A stretch of DNA of 64,000 nt, taken from the NCBI RefSeq assembly GCF_050908845.1, contig NZ_CP194171.1:1860001-1924000 (forward strand), written 5' to 3'. Under the pieces are notes generated by a model. The model was not told the origin of the DNA, searched no databases, and was given only the letters and a program-made list of their open reading frames with translations. The position numbers and the translations under genes are program-made. Below, in pieces: positions 41,721 to 51,500 of the stretch; position 1 is the stretch's first letter; each line of letters opens with the position of its first letter. This DNA comes from Marinobacterium_D sp050908845 (GTDB taxonomy: Bacteria; Pseudomonadota; Gammaproteobacteria; Pseudomonadales; Balneatricaceae).

Positions 41721-42671
41721 CTAGCGCCGTAACAGTGGCTGGTAGCCGCCGGCTACTCCGGCGGTGACCACCGCCACAGCATCGTGGGCGTGCAGGCTTT
41801 CCTGATGCTCGATCCGTATCCAGAAATCGCGCAGGTCGCCCCGTTGGGCCAGGCACTGGCTCACCCGCCGGGCAGCGTCCTCGCAGAACATCAGGTTGTC
41901 GCCGTTCAAGCGGGCGAATGCCTGCTCATCCTCACGCTTAACGGCGGTCTGCACCGGGGTGCCCAGTGCTTGTTCCACCGTTTCTATAATCGATTCGAAC
42001 TCAAAGGCTTCGGCTGATTCCGACAGTTCCAACTTAAGCTTCGCCCAGGAACGCTGGCTGTGTGGCGTGGCCAGGGAGCCATTCTCCAGCAGCCAGTGGC
42101 GGATCTCATCAACGCCAAGTCGCGCGCGTCCGGCAAAGGCATGATCCAGCGCCTCTACCAGTAATTGGCGTGACAAAGAGGCGGAGCAGGGGCAGGTGCT
42201 GGAGTAGGGGATAGCAAGCTCAAGCTCGATCCGAAGATCATCCTGAAAGGTGGCGTGGATCGCCGCCGGGTACTCCTTCCAGCCGCTATGATCGGTTTTC
42301 AGAGCCGGACGACGCGACAGGTAAGGGAACTGAATCGACACCCCGGCGGCCTGGCTGATCTCCTGATGAGTCTCCAGCTGCAGCCAGAGAAAGTCGCTGA
42401 GGCTTGAAGGCGAAAGAGGAGTGGATTCAGCCAGCTGTTCCAGCAGTAGATAGAGCCGCGACATATGGATGCCTTTGACCTCGGGGCGGACGATATCGAC
42501 ATGAATGTCTGCCTTGCCCTGCATCGACAGCACGCCGCGCTGGCTCTCCTGAATACGGAACTGCAGGGCCAGGCCGGCCATGCCCACCCAGTCAAGACGG
42601 GTGCTGATACCTGAGCTCGTGGAAGTGGCGATATCCGGAAGCGGGATTGGAGTGATGTTGAGGCTGTTCAT
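41721..42671 (-). CDS. folE2: GTP cyclohydrolase FolE2 (type IB)
   Basis: A 316-residue COG1469 GTP cyclohydrolase that makes dihydroneopterin triphosphate for folate and related pterins. The COG1469 pattern is present: KGIHMSRLY, the metal-binding Cys motif STC-PC (Cys160, Cys162), NLMFCEDAARR and RIEHQESLHAHD. FolE2 does not need zinc, unlike FolE, and is commonly a zinc-starvation back-up. ATG 42671 is chosen over TTG 42692. A strong Zur-like dyad stands 33-47 nt upstream, so Zur repression is the natural reading. The gene is convergent with ggt, with adjacent stop codons. Confidence 0.93.
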   Translation of the reverse strand: MNSLNITPIPLPDIATSTSSGISTRLDWVGMAGLALQFRIQESQRGVLSMQGKADIHVDIVRPEVKGIHMSRLYLLLEQLAESTPLSPSSLSDFLWLQLETHQEISQAAGVSIQFPYLSRRPALKTDHSGWKEYPAAIHATFQDDLRIELELAIPYSSTCPCSASLSRQLLVEALDHAFAGRARLGVDEIRHWLLENGSLATPHSQRSWAKLKLELSESAEAFEFESIIETVEQALGTPVQTAVKREDEQAFARLNGDNLMFCEDAARRVSQCLAQRGDLRDFWIRIEHQESLHAHDAVAVVTAGVAGGYQPLLRR

Positions 42672-42703
42672 CCTGAATCTCTTAAATCTCAATTAATATG
42701 TAA

Positions 42704-42718
42704 TGTTATAAAATAACA
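42704..42718 (-). promoter_or_regulatory. Zur-like box upstream of folE2
   Basis: A perfect dyad TGTTAT-AAA-ATAACA in an A/T-rich setting, 33-47 nt before the folE2 start. Both half-sites match the core of Gram-negative Zur boxes (GTTATA/TATAAC type). With FolE2 as the downstream gene this is a high-quality prediction. Confidence 0.8.
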
Positions 42719-43331
42719 CTTTTATTGTCTGAGCGCTGTTCGGGGTTTGGCCTTTTTCGTGCTAACGCAGCGAATTCCCATGTTTGACATTCTGATCTGG
42801 TAGGCAGTAAGAATCGTGTCTAAGGAATAATTGTCACCGAATGAATACATAATAATTTTTCGGCTTTTGGCTATTTTTGTACTTAGGTAAAGGGTTTCTC
42901 GGCTTTTGTGGAGTTAATATAAAAATTGACGCAAAAAGTATTTTCCACACAGCATCTTTAGAAAGGGGCTCAACGCTCGCGGCATTAGACTTTGGTGGAA
43001 GAGGCGGAGTGTGCGCTAGATGTTCCAGCTGATTGAATTGACTGAGTTTTTATCGGTAGAGCGAGTTTCTTATAAAAGTGCCTTACTTTTGTCCTTCGAT
43101 GGTTGGAGACAAATTGCATGCGTTATATATTTGCATCAGGAGATGCTTATGGTCGTTTGGTTGGATCCGCTCACGGTTGAGCATCGTAATTCAGTAAGAG
43201 CAGTTCAAAGAGGAGTGAGCAGATAACCTGAGATTGAAACCTCAGGGGCAAAAAATGAGGGGCCATAGACGTATGGTCCGCGAGTAACACGATGACGTCT
43301 ACAAGTGTCCAAACCGGAATTGGGTTCATTC
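42719..43331. other. 613-nt intergenic region before the adhesin exporter
   Basis: Long, A/T-rich and without a convincing gene. It contains the direct repeat TCGGCTTTTG at 42860-42869 and 42899-42908, and the inverted repeat CCTGAG / CTCAGG (43227-43246). A 68-codon open frame at 43020-43226 was considered and set aside. It probably holds the promoter and regulatory region of the exporter-adhesin operon; composition differs clearly from the genes. Confidence 0.5.
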
Positions 43332-44963
43332 ATGGCTGTTTCTTCTAGTGTTAACGCTCCACCTTCGACGGGGAAAAAAGTGCTGGTACGTCCAGACATC
43401 CTTGTCGTCTCCCTGGTCACGCATATTCTTGCGTTGGCGCTTCCCCTTGCGCTGCTTCAGATCTATGACCGGATTCTTCCATCACAATCCTACGGTACCG
43501 CTGCTTTCCTGGTGATCGGCGTTGGTATTGCCATCCTGTTGGAGTCGGTGCTGCGTTATGGCCGTCAGGCAATTTTTGTGGGTATAGGATCGCGGTACGA
43601 GGCACATACCACTATGGCGGCTCTGGATCGATTGCAACACGCCGATATCAGTGAAGTGGAAAAGCGGGGTACAGCCGCGATTTCCGATGCACTGCGCGCC
43701 ATAGGTCAGGTACGGGATTTCTGGTCCGGCCAGGCCGGTGCTGCGCTTTACGAGCTGCCTTTCGTCGCTGTTTATATCGGTCTGATCGCCTACATCGGCG
43801 GTTGGCTGGCACTGATTCCGCTGGCGCTTTTCATCTTGGCCCTAAGCTTCGCGTTGTTCTGGAACCCGAGGATAGAGACCGCTGCCAGCGAGCTTGAAAA
43901 GGTAGAGCGTCAGCGCCATGATTTTGCCTGGTCACTGTTCAATGCACTGGGCTATCTGAAAGCCGTGGGTTCCGAGCGCAGCCTGGGTGCGCTCTGGCGC
44001 AGGCTCAATAAGCGTCAGGTGCAGCAAAGTGCCGTCCTGGAAACGCGTCTCGGTTGGGTTCGTGAGAACGCCACGGGCATCGGTCAGTTATCGACGATGC
44101 TGATAGTTACCTTCGGTGCCATAGAGGTTATCAACGGCCAGTTGACCACCGGTGCGCTTGCCGCCTGCACCATGCTTGCCGGCCGCTCTATCGGGCCTGC
44201 CATGGCGAGTCTGGGATATTGGTCCCAGCTGGCACGCATCAGTGAGGCGCAGAAAAAGGTAGATGACCTGACTAACCTGCCGCTCAACACGGCCTTTGGT
44301 GGTAGTTCCGATTCGCAAGCAAAGCAGGAGATGCGCGGTGAAATCACTATCGAAGCGCCGGAATTGCTTAACGCACCTGTCACCATCGCAGCCGGTGAGG
44401 TGGTTCACCTCAGGTCTCTCAATGCGCCCCACGCCTCCCGCCTGATGACAGCTATCTCGGGTATGACCGATGACCCAGGCATCAAGATCAAAATCGATGG
44501 CAAGGAACTCAGCGAGTTCGGTCGCAGAGAATATCGTGATGATGTGATGTTGGTTTCCCGGCATCTGGCGCTGGTGCCCGGTTCTATCTTGAATAACCTG
44601 ACACTCTACGATCCGCGTTACAACGCTGAAGTCAGAAACTACAGCGAGGCGCTGGGGTTGCAGTCCCACGTGGATAAACTCAAAAACGGTGTGTTGACCG
44701 AGGTCGGTCCGGGTACCGCTGAGCACCTTGATGAAGGGGTTTACCAGCGTATCGCCATCATCCGTGCGTTGTTGCGCAAGCCAAAAATTCTCCTGTTGGA
44801 TCATGCAGCCACCGGCCTGGATCTGGATGGAATCAAGCGGCTGGCGGCCATGCTGAATTCGCTGCAGGGCAATACCACGGTGCTTGTATCCACATACAAG
44901 GAAACGTTGATCGAAGCCTGCTCACGTTCTCTCGTGCTGGGTGACAAGGGGGCAGCGGAATGA
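43332..44963 (+). CDS. Type I secretion ABC half-transporter with degenerate ATPase
   Basis: A 543-residue protein from ATG 43332 (an in-frame GTG at 43305 adds nine residues; neither has a clear ribosome site). Six membrane helices in an ABC-exporter fold span about 20-300; no C39-like domain precedes them. The ATPase domain is degenerate: the Walker A position reads RSLNAPHASRL (about 361-371), without GxGK(S/T); the signature region reads LDEGVYQRIAII (about 466-477) in place of LSGGQ; Walker B keeps Asp490 but the catalytic Glu is His491 (ILLLDHAATGLD). It therefore cannot bind ATP in its own Walker A, but could supply a signature-like loop to a partner. Its stop overlaps the second ABC gene by 4 nt, consistent with a heterodimer. 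Confidence 0.8.
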   Translation: MAVSSSVNAPPSTGKKVLVRPDILVVSLVTHILALALPLALLQIYDRILPSQSYGTAAFLVIGVGIAILLESVLRYGRQAIFVGIGSRYEAHTTMAALDRLQHADISEVEKRGTAAISDALRAIGQVRDFWSGQAGAALYELPFVAVYIGLIAYIGGWLALIPLALFILALSFALFWNPRIETAASELEKVERQRHDFAWSLFNALGYLKAVGSERSLGALWRRLNKRQVQQSAVLETRLGWVRENATGIGQLSTMLIVTFGAIEVINGQLTTGALAACTMLAGRSIGPAMASLGYWSQLARISEAQKKVDDLTNLPLNTAFGGSSDSQAKQEMRGEITIEAPELLNAPVTIAAGEVVHLRSLNAPHASRLMTAISGMTDDPGIKIKIDGKELSEFGRREYRDDVMLVSRHLALVPGSILNNLTLYDPRYNAEVRNYSEALGLQSHVDKLKNGVLTEVGPGTAEHLDEGVYQRIAIIRALLRKPKILLLDHAATGLDLDGIKRLAAMLNSLQGNTTVLVSTYKETLIEACSRSLVLGDKGAAE

Positions 44964-47152
44964 GTACGGCCGTTAAACACGAACAAAGCGTTTACGCGAG
45001 CGAGTCTGATCGGCTCGAAGCGATTAACAAAGCATTGGGTACACAAAGGCTTGAAAATTCGGTGCTGGCACGGTGTATCGCTCCGCTGATGGTTGCGCTG
45101 GACTGGTTCGGTGCACCGCGATCCCTGTTGATCAGTCTGCCGGATCCGGAAAAGCCGATTGATGCGGGTGATGTGGCACGGATGTTGACCGAGCAGGGCT
45201 TCCGGGTTCGCTCACGTTCCTGGTCGGAATGGACCCGCCATGGAAACAACGTCCTCGATTCGCTGGCCGTGGGCAGTGTGCTGGTGTCTGACAACGGGGC
45301 CTATGTTTACCTTGGTCGCCTGGATGGCGAGGACTGGTGGCACGATGGCGAGAACAGTCTTTCCGGGCTGCAGCCTCAGTCCCGCGATCAGCTGCTGTAC
45401 GTAGAGGAAGATGCCGAATTTCAAACACTGGACTCGCCCCAGCGCGGCTGGTTCCAGAAGCTGATGTTGGCGGCCCGCCGCGAAATATCGGGCATCATGT
45501 TCGTGAGCTTTGTGATTAACCTGCTCACTCTGGTTATCTCTCTGTTCACCATGTTTGTCTATAACACGGTTATTCCCAGTGGCGCGACCACCACGCTTTG
45601 GGCGGTTTCCGCAGGTGCGGGTATCGCGATTCTGGGTGCCTGGGCGCTGCGCCTGGCGCGGGTCACCCTGGTATCGCGGTTGACCGGGTGGGGGGGCTCC
45701 CGAATCAGTGATGTGGCCATGGGTAAAACACTTGGGTTGCCTCTGGAGCTGTCTGCACGCCTTGGCGTTGAAAACAACCTGACCCGTCTACGCGCTATGG
45801 AAGGGCTGCGGCAGTGGTTTGGTGGCGCGGGTGGCGTAATCAGTGCGGATTACCCCTTTGTCATCATATTCCTGGTGGTAATTGCAATGCTGGGCGGCTG
45901 GATTGTAGTTGTCCCGTTGACCGGACTGGTGCTGTTTGCGTTGGTCTCCTGGCCTTTGGCGCGGGCGACTGAAGCCCGGTCTGGGCGCGCGAGCAGCGTT
46001 TCCCGGAAATTGACGGAAATGACGACAGTGGTAACCAGTCGCCTCAGGGCCCTGCGCGGGGTGCGCGGTTCGGCGCTATGGAATCGTTACCTGGCGGACC
46101 TTGTCGCCCAGTCGGTGGTGGCTAATCGTGATTATGCGATGATCAACTCACTGACCCGAACGCTCGCCCAGTCGCTCAGTACGCTGACCGTACTTGGAAC
46201 CATGGCGGTGGGTATCACGCTGGTGCTGGCGGGCGACATGTCCACCGGTGGGCTTATCGCTACCATGATGTTGATCTGGCGGGTGACCACACCTGCGCAA
46301 CAGATGTTCTCCAACCTCGTTCGGGTTAAACAGCTGGTGGGTGCTGGACATCAGCTGCAGCGCTTGCTGCTCAGCACCGGTGAGGCTTCCAACCCGCAGA
46401 TCATATCGCCAGTGGCTGAATTGAAGCCTTCCGTGCAGATCGATCGTCTTTATTACCGCTACAGTGCTGACCGTGAACCGGCACTGGCTGGCATCAGTTT
46501 CGAGCTTGAAGCTGGAGCCCGGCTGGCCGTTGTTGGTCCCAACGGCGCAGGTAAAACTACGCTGCTGGAACTTATCGCAGGCGCGAGAATGCCTCAGAAC
46601 GGTCGTGTATTGATCGATAACCGGGACTACCGACAGTTCGACCCGGGCGATTACCGGGCCTGGCATGGATATCTGCCACAGATGATGCCGGGGCTTCCCA
46701 TTTCGCTGCCTCAGTCGATGAGGCTGCGTCACCCCACTGCCAGTGATGAGGAGATAAAAGCAGCGCTGGCGCGGGTCGCAGGCCCCACCTGGTGGACCTA
46801 CTTTGACGTGGAGTCCGCCGATGAGGCGCTGCATATCAGAATCACGCCCTGGCGTCAGGATAAGGCGGCGGTCAGAGGGCGCTACATCGTGCGTATGGCG
46901 GCGTCAATTATCGATAACCCGCCGCTGGTGCTGCTTGACGACCCGCTAGGGGACCGCGATCCCGTGCTGGATGCACATTTCACGCGCCTGCTTGATGAAC
47001 TGCATGGCAAGACCACCGTGATTATTGCGACACATCGTCCAGACCTGATTCAAAGCTCCGATTTTATTGCTGTTATCGATAATGGTGCGCTGGCTCATTT
47101 TGGCCCCGTTTCCGCGCCGGAAGGCAGCCCATCCGAGGAATTGGCTTCATGA
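44960..47152 (+). CDS. Type I secretion ABC half-transporter with C39-like N-terminus
   Basis: A 730-residue protein. Residues about 30-155 look like a C39 peptidase-like domain without a catalytic Cys/His pair, the arrangement used by RTX-type exporters to recognise unfolded substrates. Six membrane helices follow (about 175-440). The ATPase has an intact Walker A, VVGPNGAGKTT (Lys532), but the region where LSGGQ is expected reads TPWRQDKAAVRGRY (about 629-642), not a signature, and Walker B reads LVLLDDPLGD with Asp661 at the catalytic Glu position. The switch His is retained (ATHRPD). With the upstream half-transporter it could make one composite ATP site. Gene overlaps of 4 nt on both sides support coupled synthesis. 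Confidence 0.85.
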   Translation: MSTAVKHEQSVYASESDRLEAINKALGTQRLENSVLARCIAPLMVALDWFGAPRSLLISLPDPEKPIDAGDVARMLTEQGFRVRSRSWSEWTRHGNNVLDSLAVGSVLVSDNGAYVYLGRLDGEDWWHDGENSLSGLQPQSRDQLLYVEEDAEFQTLDSPQRGWFQKLMLAARREISGIMFVSFVINLLTLVISLFTMFVYNTVIPSGATTTLWAVSAGAGIAILGAWALRLARVTLVSRLTGWGGSRISDVAMGKTLGLPLELSARLGVENNLTRLRAMEGLRQWFGGAGGVISADYPFVIIFLVVIAMLGGWIVVVPLTGLVLFALVSWPLARATEARSGRASSVSRKLTEMTTVVTSRLRALRGVRGSALWNRYLADLVAQSVVANRDYAMINSLTRTLAQSLSTLTVLGTMAVGITLVLAGDMSTGGLIATMMLIWRVTTPAQQMFSNLVRVKQLVGAGHQLQRLLLSTGEASNPQIISPVAELKPSVQIDRLYYRYSADREPALAGISFELEAGARLAVVGPNGAGKTTLLELIAGARMPQNGRVLIDNRDYRQFDPGDYRAWHGYLPQMMPGLPISLPQSMRLRHPTASDEEIKAALARVAGPTWWTYFDVESADEALHIRITPWRQDKAAVRGRYIVRMAASIIDNPPLVLLDDPLGDRDPVLDAHFTRLLDELHGKTTVIIATHRPDLIQSSDFIAVIDNGALAHFGPVSAPEGSPSEELAS

Positions 47153-48498
47153 CAAATACATCTAAATCTGCACCCGCCATCGTCGCGGTTACTGCGGGTG
47201 ATACTCGTCCGGCAGTGGACATCGATTCGCTGCTTGATGACCGTGGGCAGTCAAAAACATTGCGCAGAACGCTGGCAGGGATCATTTTACTGACCGTTGT
47301 CGCGCTCGTCTGGGCCTCCGTTGCTCAGGTAGACGAACTGGCCAGGGCAAGAGGCGAGATGCAGCCTGGTGGCCATGTTCAAGTGCTGCAAAGCGAGACG
47401 GGTGGCACCATTATCGCGTTGCATGTAAACGAGGGTGACAGAGTTACCGCAGGTCAAATGATTGCAGACTTTGCGACCACCGATATTGACAAGATGCGTG
47501 CTCAGACGGATGTCAAACTTGCAGCCCTGGCAATCGACCGCGAAAGAATGCAGGCCGTACTTGAGAATCGCTTGCCTAACTTCGGCGGATATTCGGACCG
47601 ATTTCCCATGCTGGTCGAGCAGGGGCTGAGAACCTACCACGATCAAATCACTGCTCGTGACAAGGCACTGGAAGCTACAAGCAGTCAGGGCGCTCAGCAA
47701 GGCGCAATGCTTCAGGGTGCCGAACGGGAACGCCAGCTGATTGCGCAGGAGATTCGTGAGGCGCGAGATAGGTTGGCACGGTTGGAAGAGGGCGCGCGCC
47801 GTGGGGTTATAACACAGCTGGCGTTAAGTGATGCTCGTCAGCAGCTTACCGCCCTGCAAGAGAGACTTTCTGAAGCGACGGCAAGAGCGCAGGGAATGCG
47901 CAGCTCTATCGGCGGTGTTGATGCGGAGATGGCTCGTCAGCGCGCGGATTACAACGAGCAGCTCAGTAATGAATTGAGCGCAATAACAGAGCAGTACAGT
48001 GAACTCCTCGCGGAGCGTCGTGCGCTGGAAGAAACCGAAGGGCGCATTCAGCTGGAGGCTCCGGTAGACGGTATTGTGACTGCGTTACCGCAGACAGCTG
48101 AGGGCGCGGTGATTCCGCCGGGTGGGATTGTCGCCGAGGTTGTCCCCACTGGGCAGGACGTCGTGATGGAAGTGATGGTCATGCCGCGCGATATAGGTTT
48201 TGTCAAAGAGGGACAGCGGGCAGTAGTGAAGGTTGATAGTTTCGATTCCGCGCGTTTTGGTTCGGTTGAAGGACGGGTCCAGCGCGTAGCGCCAACCTCT
48301 TCCAAGTTGGAGGAGAACGGCATGCCATACTACAAGGTCGAGGTGGCCCTAAGCAGTCCGTATGTCGGTGGCGCTAACCATCGTTTGATGCCGGGTATGA
48401 CCGGCGAGGCTGATATCGCCACAGGTCGGAAAAGCGTGATCCAGTATCTGCTGAAGCCGATATTCCTGGCTTCAGATACTGCGTTCCACGAGCGTTGA
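47149..48498 (+). CDS. HlyD-type membrane fusion protein of type I secretion
   Basis: A 449-residue periplasmic adaptor. A cytoplasmic N-terminus of about 40 residues, one TM helix (about 42-60), a lipoyl half (GGHVQVLQSETGGTIIALHVNEGDRV, about 74-99), a long coiled coil (about 150-290) with AERERQLIAQEIREARDRLARL, the second lipoyl half (GRIQLEAPVDGIVTAL) and a beta-barrel domain with MVMPRDIGFVKEGQRAVVKVD are visible. This is the HlyD/LapC-type adaptor that links the ABC exporter to an outer-membrane TolC-like channel. Its start overlaps the second ABC gene by 4 nt. It ends 38 nt before the giant adhesin gene. Confidence 0.92.
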   Translation: MTNTSKSAPAIVAVTAGDTRPAVDIDSLLDDRGQSKTLRRTLAGIILLTVVALVWASVAQVDELARARGEMQPGGHVQVLQSETGGTIIALHVNEGDRVTAGQMIADFATTDIDKMRAQTDVKLAALAIDRERMQAVLENRLPNFGGYSDRFPMLVEQGLRTYHDQITARDKALEATSSQGAQQGAMLQGAERERQLIAQEIREARDRLARLEEGARRGVITQLALSDARQQLTALQERLSEATARAQGMRSSIGGVDAEMARQRADYNEQLSNELSAITEQYSELLAERRALEETEGRIQLEAPVDGIVTALPQTAEGAVIPPGGIVAEVVPTGQDVVMEVMVMPRDIGFVKEGQRAVVKVDSFDSARFGSVEGRVQRVAPTSSKLEENGMPYYKVEVALSSPYVGGANHRLMPGMTGEADIATGRKSVIQYLLKPIFLASDTAFHER

Positions 48499-48536
48499 TC
48501 CCGACTTTAAAAAATTGAGTTTAGAGGTGCCCCGAG

Positions 48537-51500
48537 ATGGACAATAAACCCTTTGAGTCCATGACCGATGAGGAAAAAGCGGCTTACCTGAAAGCTAAGG
48601 AAAAGCAGCTTGGTCGATTGAATGACGAGAAAAACGCCGAGGAAGAGGCACCCATTGGTTGGGAAGCATCCGATGCAACACCCGATGAATCAACCCCCAA
48701 GGGACCTGGCCGTGCCGGGCAGAGCGCAGCGCACAGCGAAAACTCAGTTGGAAGCAGTGGCACGGAATCCCCAGCGGGGCAACGCGGCGATACTGCACCA
48801 GTGCCTCAAGACCGGTCTGAACAGTCTAGCTCAGAGCCTGGTCTAGGCGCCGACCATCATCCGGCAGCCGAAACGCCACCGCTTACCGAAGGGGTGCCCT
48901 ATGCCAGGGTTGATGAGCCTGATGCACGACAGATCGATCCTGGTAAGGCCGATGTGCTACAGCAAGCCCCAGTAAGTGGCGGCGTGGGACAGGCGGCTTC
49001 AGGGCAGGCCGCCAGTGCCGCAAGTGGCTCGGCCGGCGGGGGCGTTAGTATCGAGGGTGACTTTACCGGACAACTGGTGGAAGACCAGGCTGCCTCTGCA
49101 GGTCAGCTGCAAACTTCCGGAGCTCTGGATATTGCTGATGCTCAATCCGGTGGCGCTCATTTTATCGTACAGCAGGCAACTCCTGGCCATTATGGCGCAT
49201 TCAGTATCGATGGTGCCGGTCGCTGGAGTTACAGCGCTGATAACGCTCAAACCGCGATTCAGCAGTTAAATGCGGGTCAGCAGCTGGTCGAGCGTTTCAC
49301 TGTCAGTACCGCCAACGGCGTACAGCAGACAGTCACAATCGCGATTCAGGGTACTAATGATGCACCGGAGCTGCAGGCCGCGACCTTCAGTACCGATGAG
49401 GATGCGGGCGTTGTCCTGGGCAGGGTGCAGGCTCAGGATGTGGACAGCGGTGATCAGCTGACCTTCAGTCTGGGTCATGCTGTGGCGGGGCTGACTTTCA
49501 ACGCAGACGGCAGTTATCGGTTTGATCCTTCTCACCCTGACTACCAGTATCTTGCCAGCGGACAGCAGCTGCAGTTAACCCTGCCAGTTACCGTGACAGA
49601 TCGCCTGGGTGCTCAGGACAGTCGTGACTTCGTTCTCACATTGACCGGCACTAATGACGCCCCGGTCCTGACCAAGCCGCCACAGCTTAATGTTCGCGAA
49701 GATTCCCACAGCATCACTGGTACATTGGTCGCTGGGGACGTGGATACGCTGGACAGGCTCAGTTTTTCTCTGTCATCCCCAGTCGCGGGCTTCAGCATAG
49801 ACGACGCCGGGCATTACACCTTCGATCCGTCCCACCCCGATTACCAGCACCTGGATGAAGGCCAGGTATTAACCCTGAAGGTCCCCGTGACCGTAACCGA
49901 CAGCCAGGGAGCAAGCGACACTCAGGATCTGGTTATCACGTTAACCGGTACCAACGACACGCCGGTGATGGGGCAGATGCCTTTCGTTCAGGTCGATGAG
50001 GGAGAGGCGGTATACCAGGGCCGGTTGCAGGCCACTGACCCGGACAGTGGCGCGTCGCTCAGCTTTAGCCTGAACGCACCGGTGCAGGGGCTGACCCTGC
50101 TAAGCGATGGCAGCTATAGCTTTGATCCGTCCAACGCGGTCTATCAGCAGCTGGCCGCCGGTGAGGTTCAGACGCTCACCGTACCGGTGACCGTGACCGA
50201 TGAGCACGGCAGCAGTGATACCCAGAACCTGGTGATCACCCTGACCGGCACCGATGATAAGCCGGTGCTGCAGCAGGTCCCGGGGCTGGTTGTGCATGAG
50301 GATGACAAGGTTGTACAGGGTCAGCTGCTGGCCACCGATGCGGACAGCGGCGATACACTCGCCTATAGCCAGACCCAGCCTGTTGCAGGCTTCACCCTGC
50401 AGCCGGATGGTCACTACACCTTCGATCCGTCCCACCCCGATTACCAGCACCTTGATGAAGGCCAGGTATTAACCCTGAAAGTCCCCGTGACGGTAACCGA
50501 CAGCCAGGGTGCGAGCGATACTCAGGATCTGGTTATTACGTTAACCGGTACCAACGACACGCCGGTGATGGGGCAGATGCCTTTCGTTCAGGTCGATGAA
50601 GACGGTGCAGTCTACCAGGGTCAGTTGCAGGCCTCTGACCCGGACAGTGGTGCGTCGCTCAGCTTTAGTCTGAACGCACCAGTGCAGGGGCTGACCCTGC
50701 TAAGCGATGGCAGCTATAGCTTTGATCCGTCCAACGCGGTTTATCAGCAGCTGGCCGCCGGTGAGGTTCAGACGCTGACCGTACCGGTGACCGTGACCGA
50801 TGAGCACGGCAGCAGTGATACCCAGAACCTGGTGATCACCCTGACCGGCACCGATGATAAGCCGGTGCTGCAGCAGGTCCCGGGGCTGGTTGTGCATGAG
50901 GGTGACAAGGTTGTACAGGGTCAGCTGCTGGCCACCGATGCGGACAACGGCGACACACTAGCCTACAGCCAGACCCAGCCTGTTGCAGGCTTCACCCTGC
51001 AGTCCGATGGTCACTACACCTTCGATCCGTCTCACGCGGCTTACCAGTCGCTGGCCGAGGGCGAGCGCCAGCTGATTACCATCCCTGTTCAGGTCACCGA
51101 CAGCCAGGGACAGACTGATAGCGGAAGCCTTGTTATCCAGTTGGTCGGCACCAACGATGGCCCCGCATTACTGGGTACACCGCCCCAAAACGTGGCCGAA
51201 GATGATGTAGTACTTCATGGCCGGGTCTTGTCCAGTGATCTGGATCGGGTTGATACCGCTCAGTACAGCACCGCGGTTGATGTACCCGGTTTTGTCATGT
51301 ATCCGGACGGCAGCTACGACTTTGATCCTTCAAATCCGGCTTACCAGTCACTGGCCGAAGGCGAAGTGCATGAGGTGAAAGTGCCGGTTATCGTCACCGA
51401 TAGCCAAGGCGCAACCGACAGCGAAGAGTTATTAATCCGTGTAACCGGTACCAATGACCGGCCGGTTCTGGTGACCGTGCCGGACTTCAGTGTGTCAGAG

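Noticed and set aside
43020..43226. A 68-codon open frame in the long gap before the exporter genes
   Set aside because: It lies in an AT-rich region, has an imperfectly placed ribosome site (GGCGGAG) and no recognisable homology or domain. It could still be a small peptide, but I cannot support it.
48537..49055. LapG-type di-alanine protease site in the adhesin N-terminus
   Set aside because: Ala-Ala pairs occur only in a low-complexity Gly/Ala/Ser stretch, without the surrounding retention fold.
49821..51020. Near-identical blocks considered as a possible CRISPR or mobile-element repeat
   Set aside because: The repeats are 600 bp, contiguous, in frame and protein-coding, with no spacers, terminal inverted repeats or transposase.
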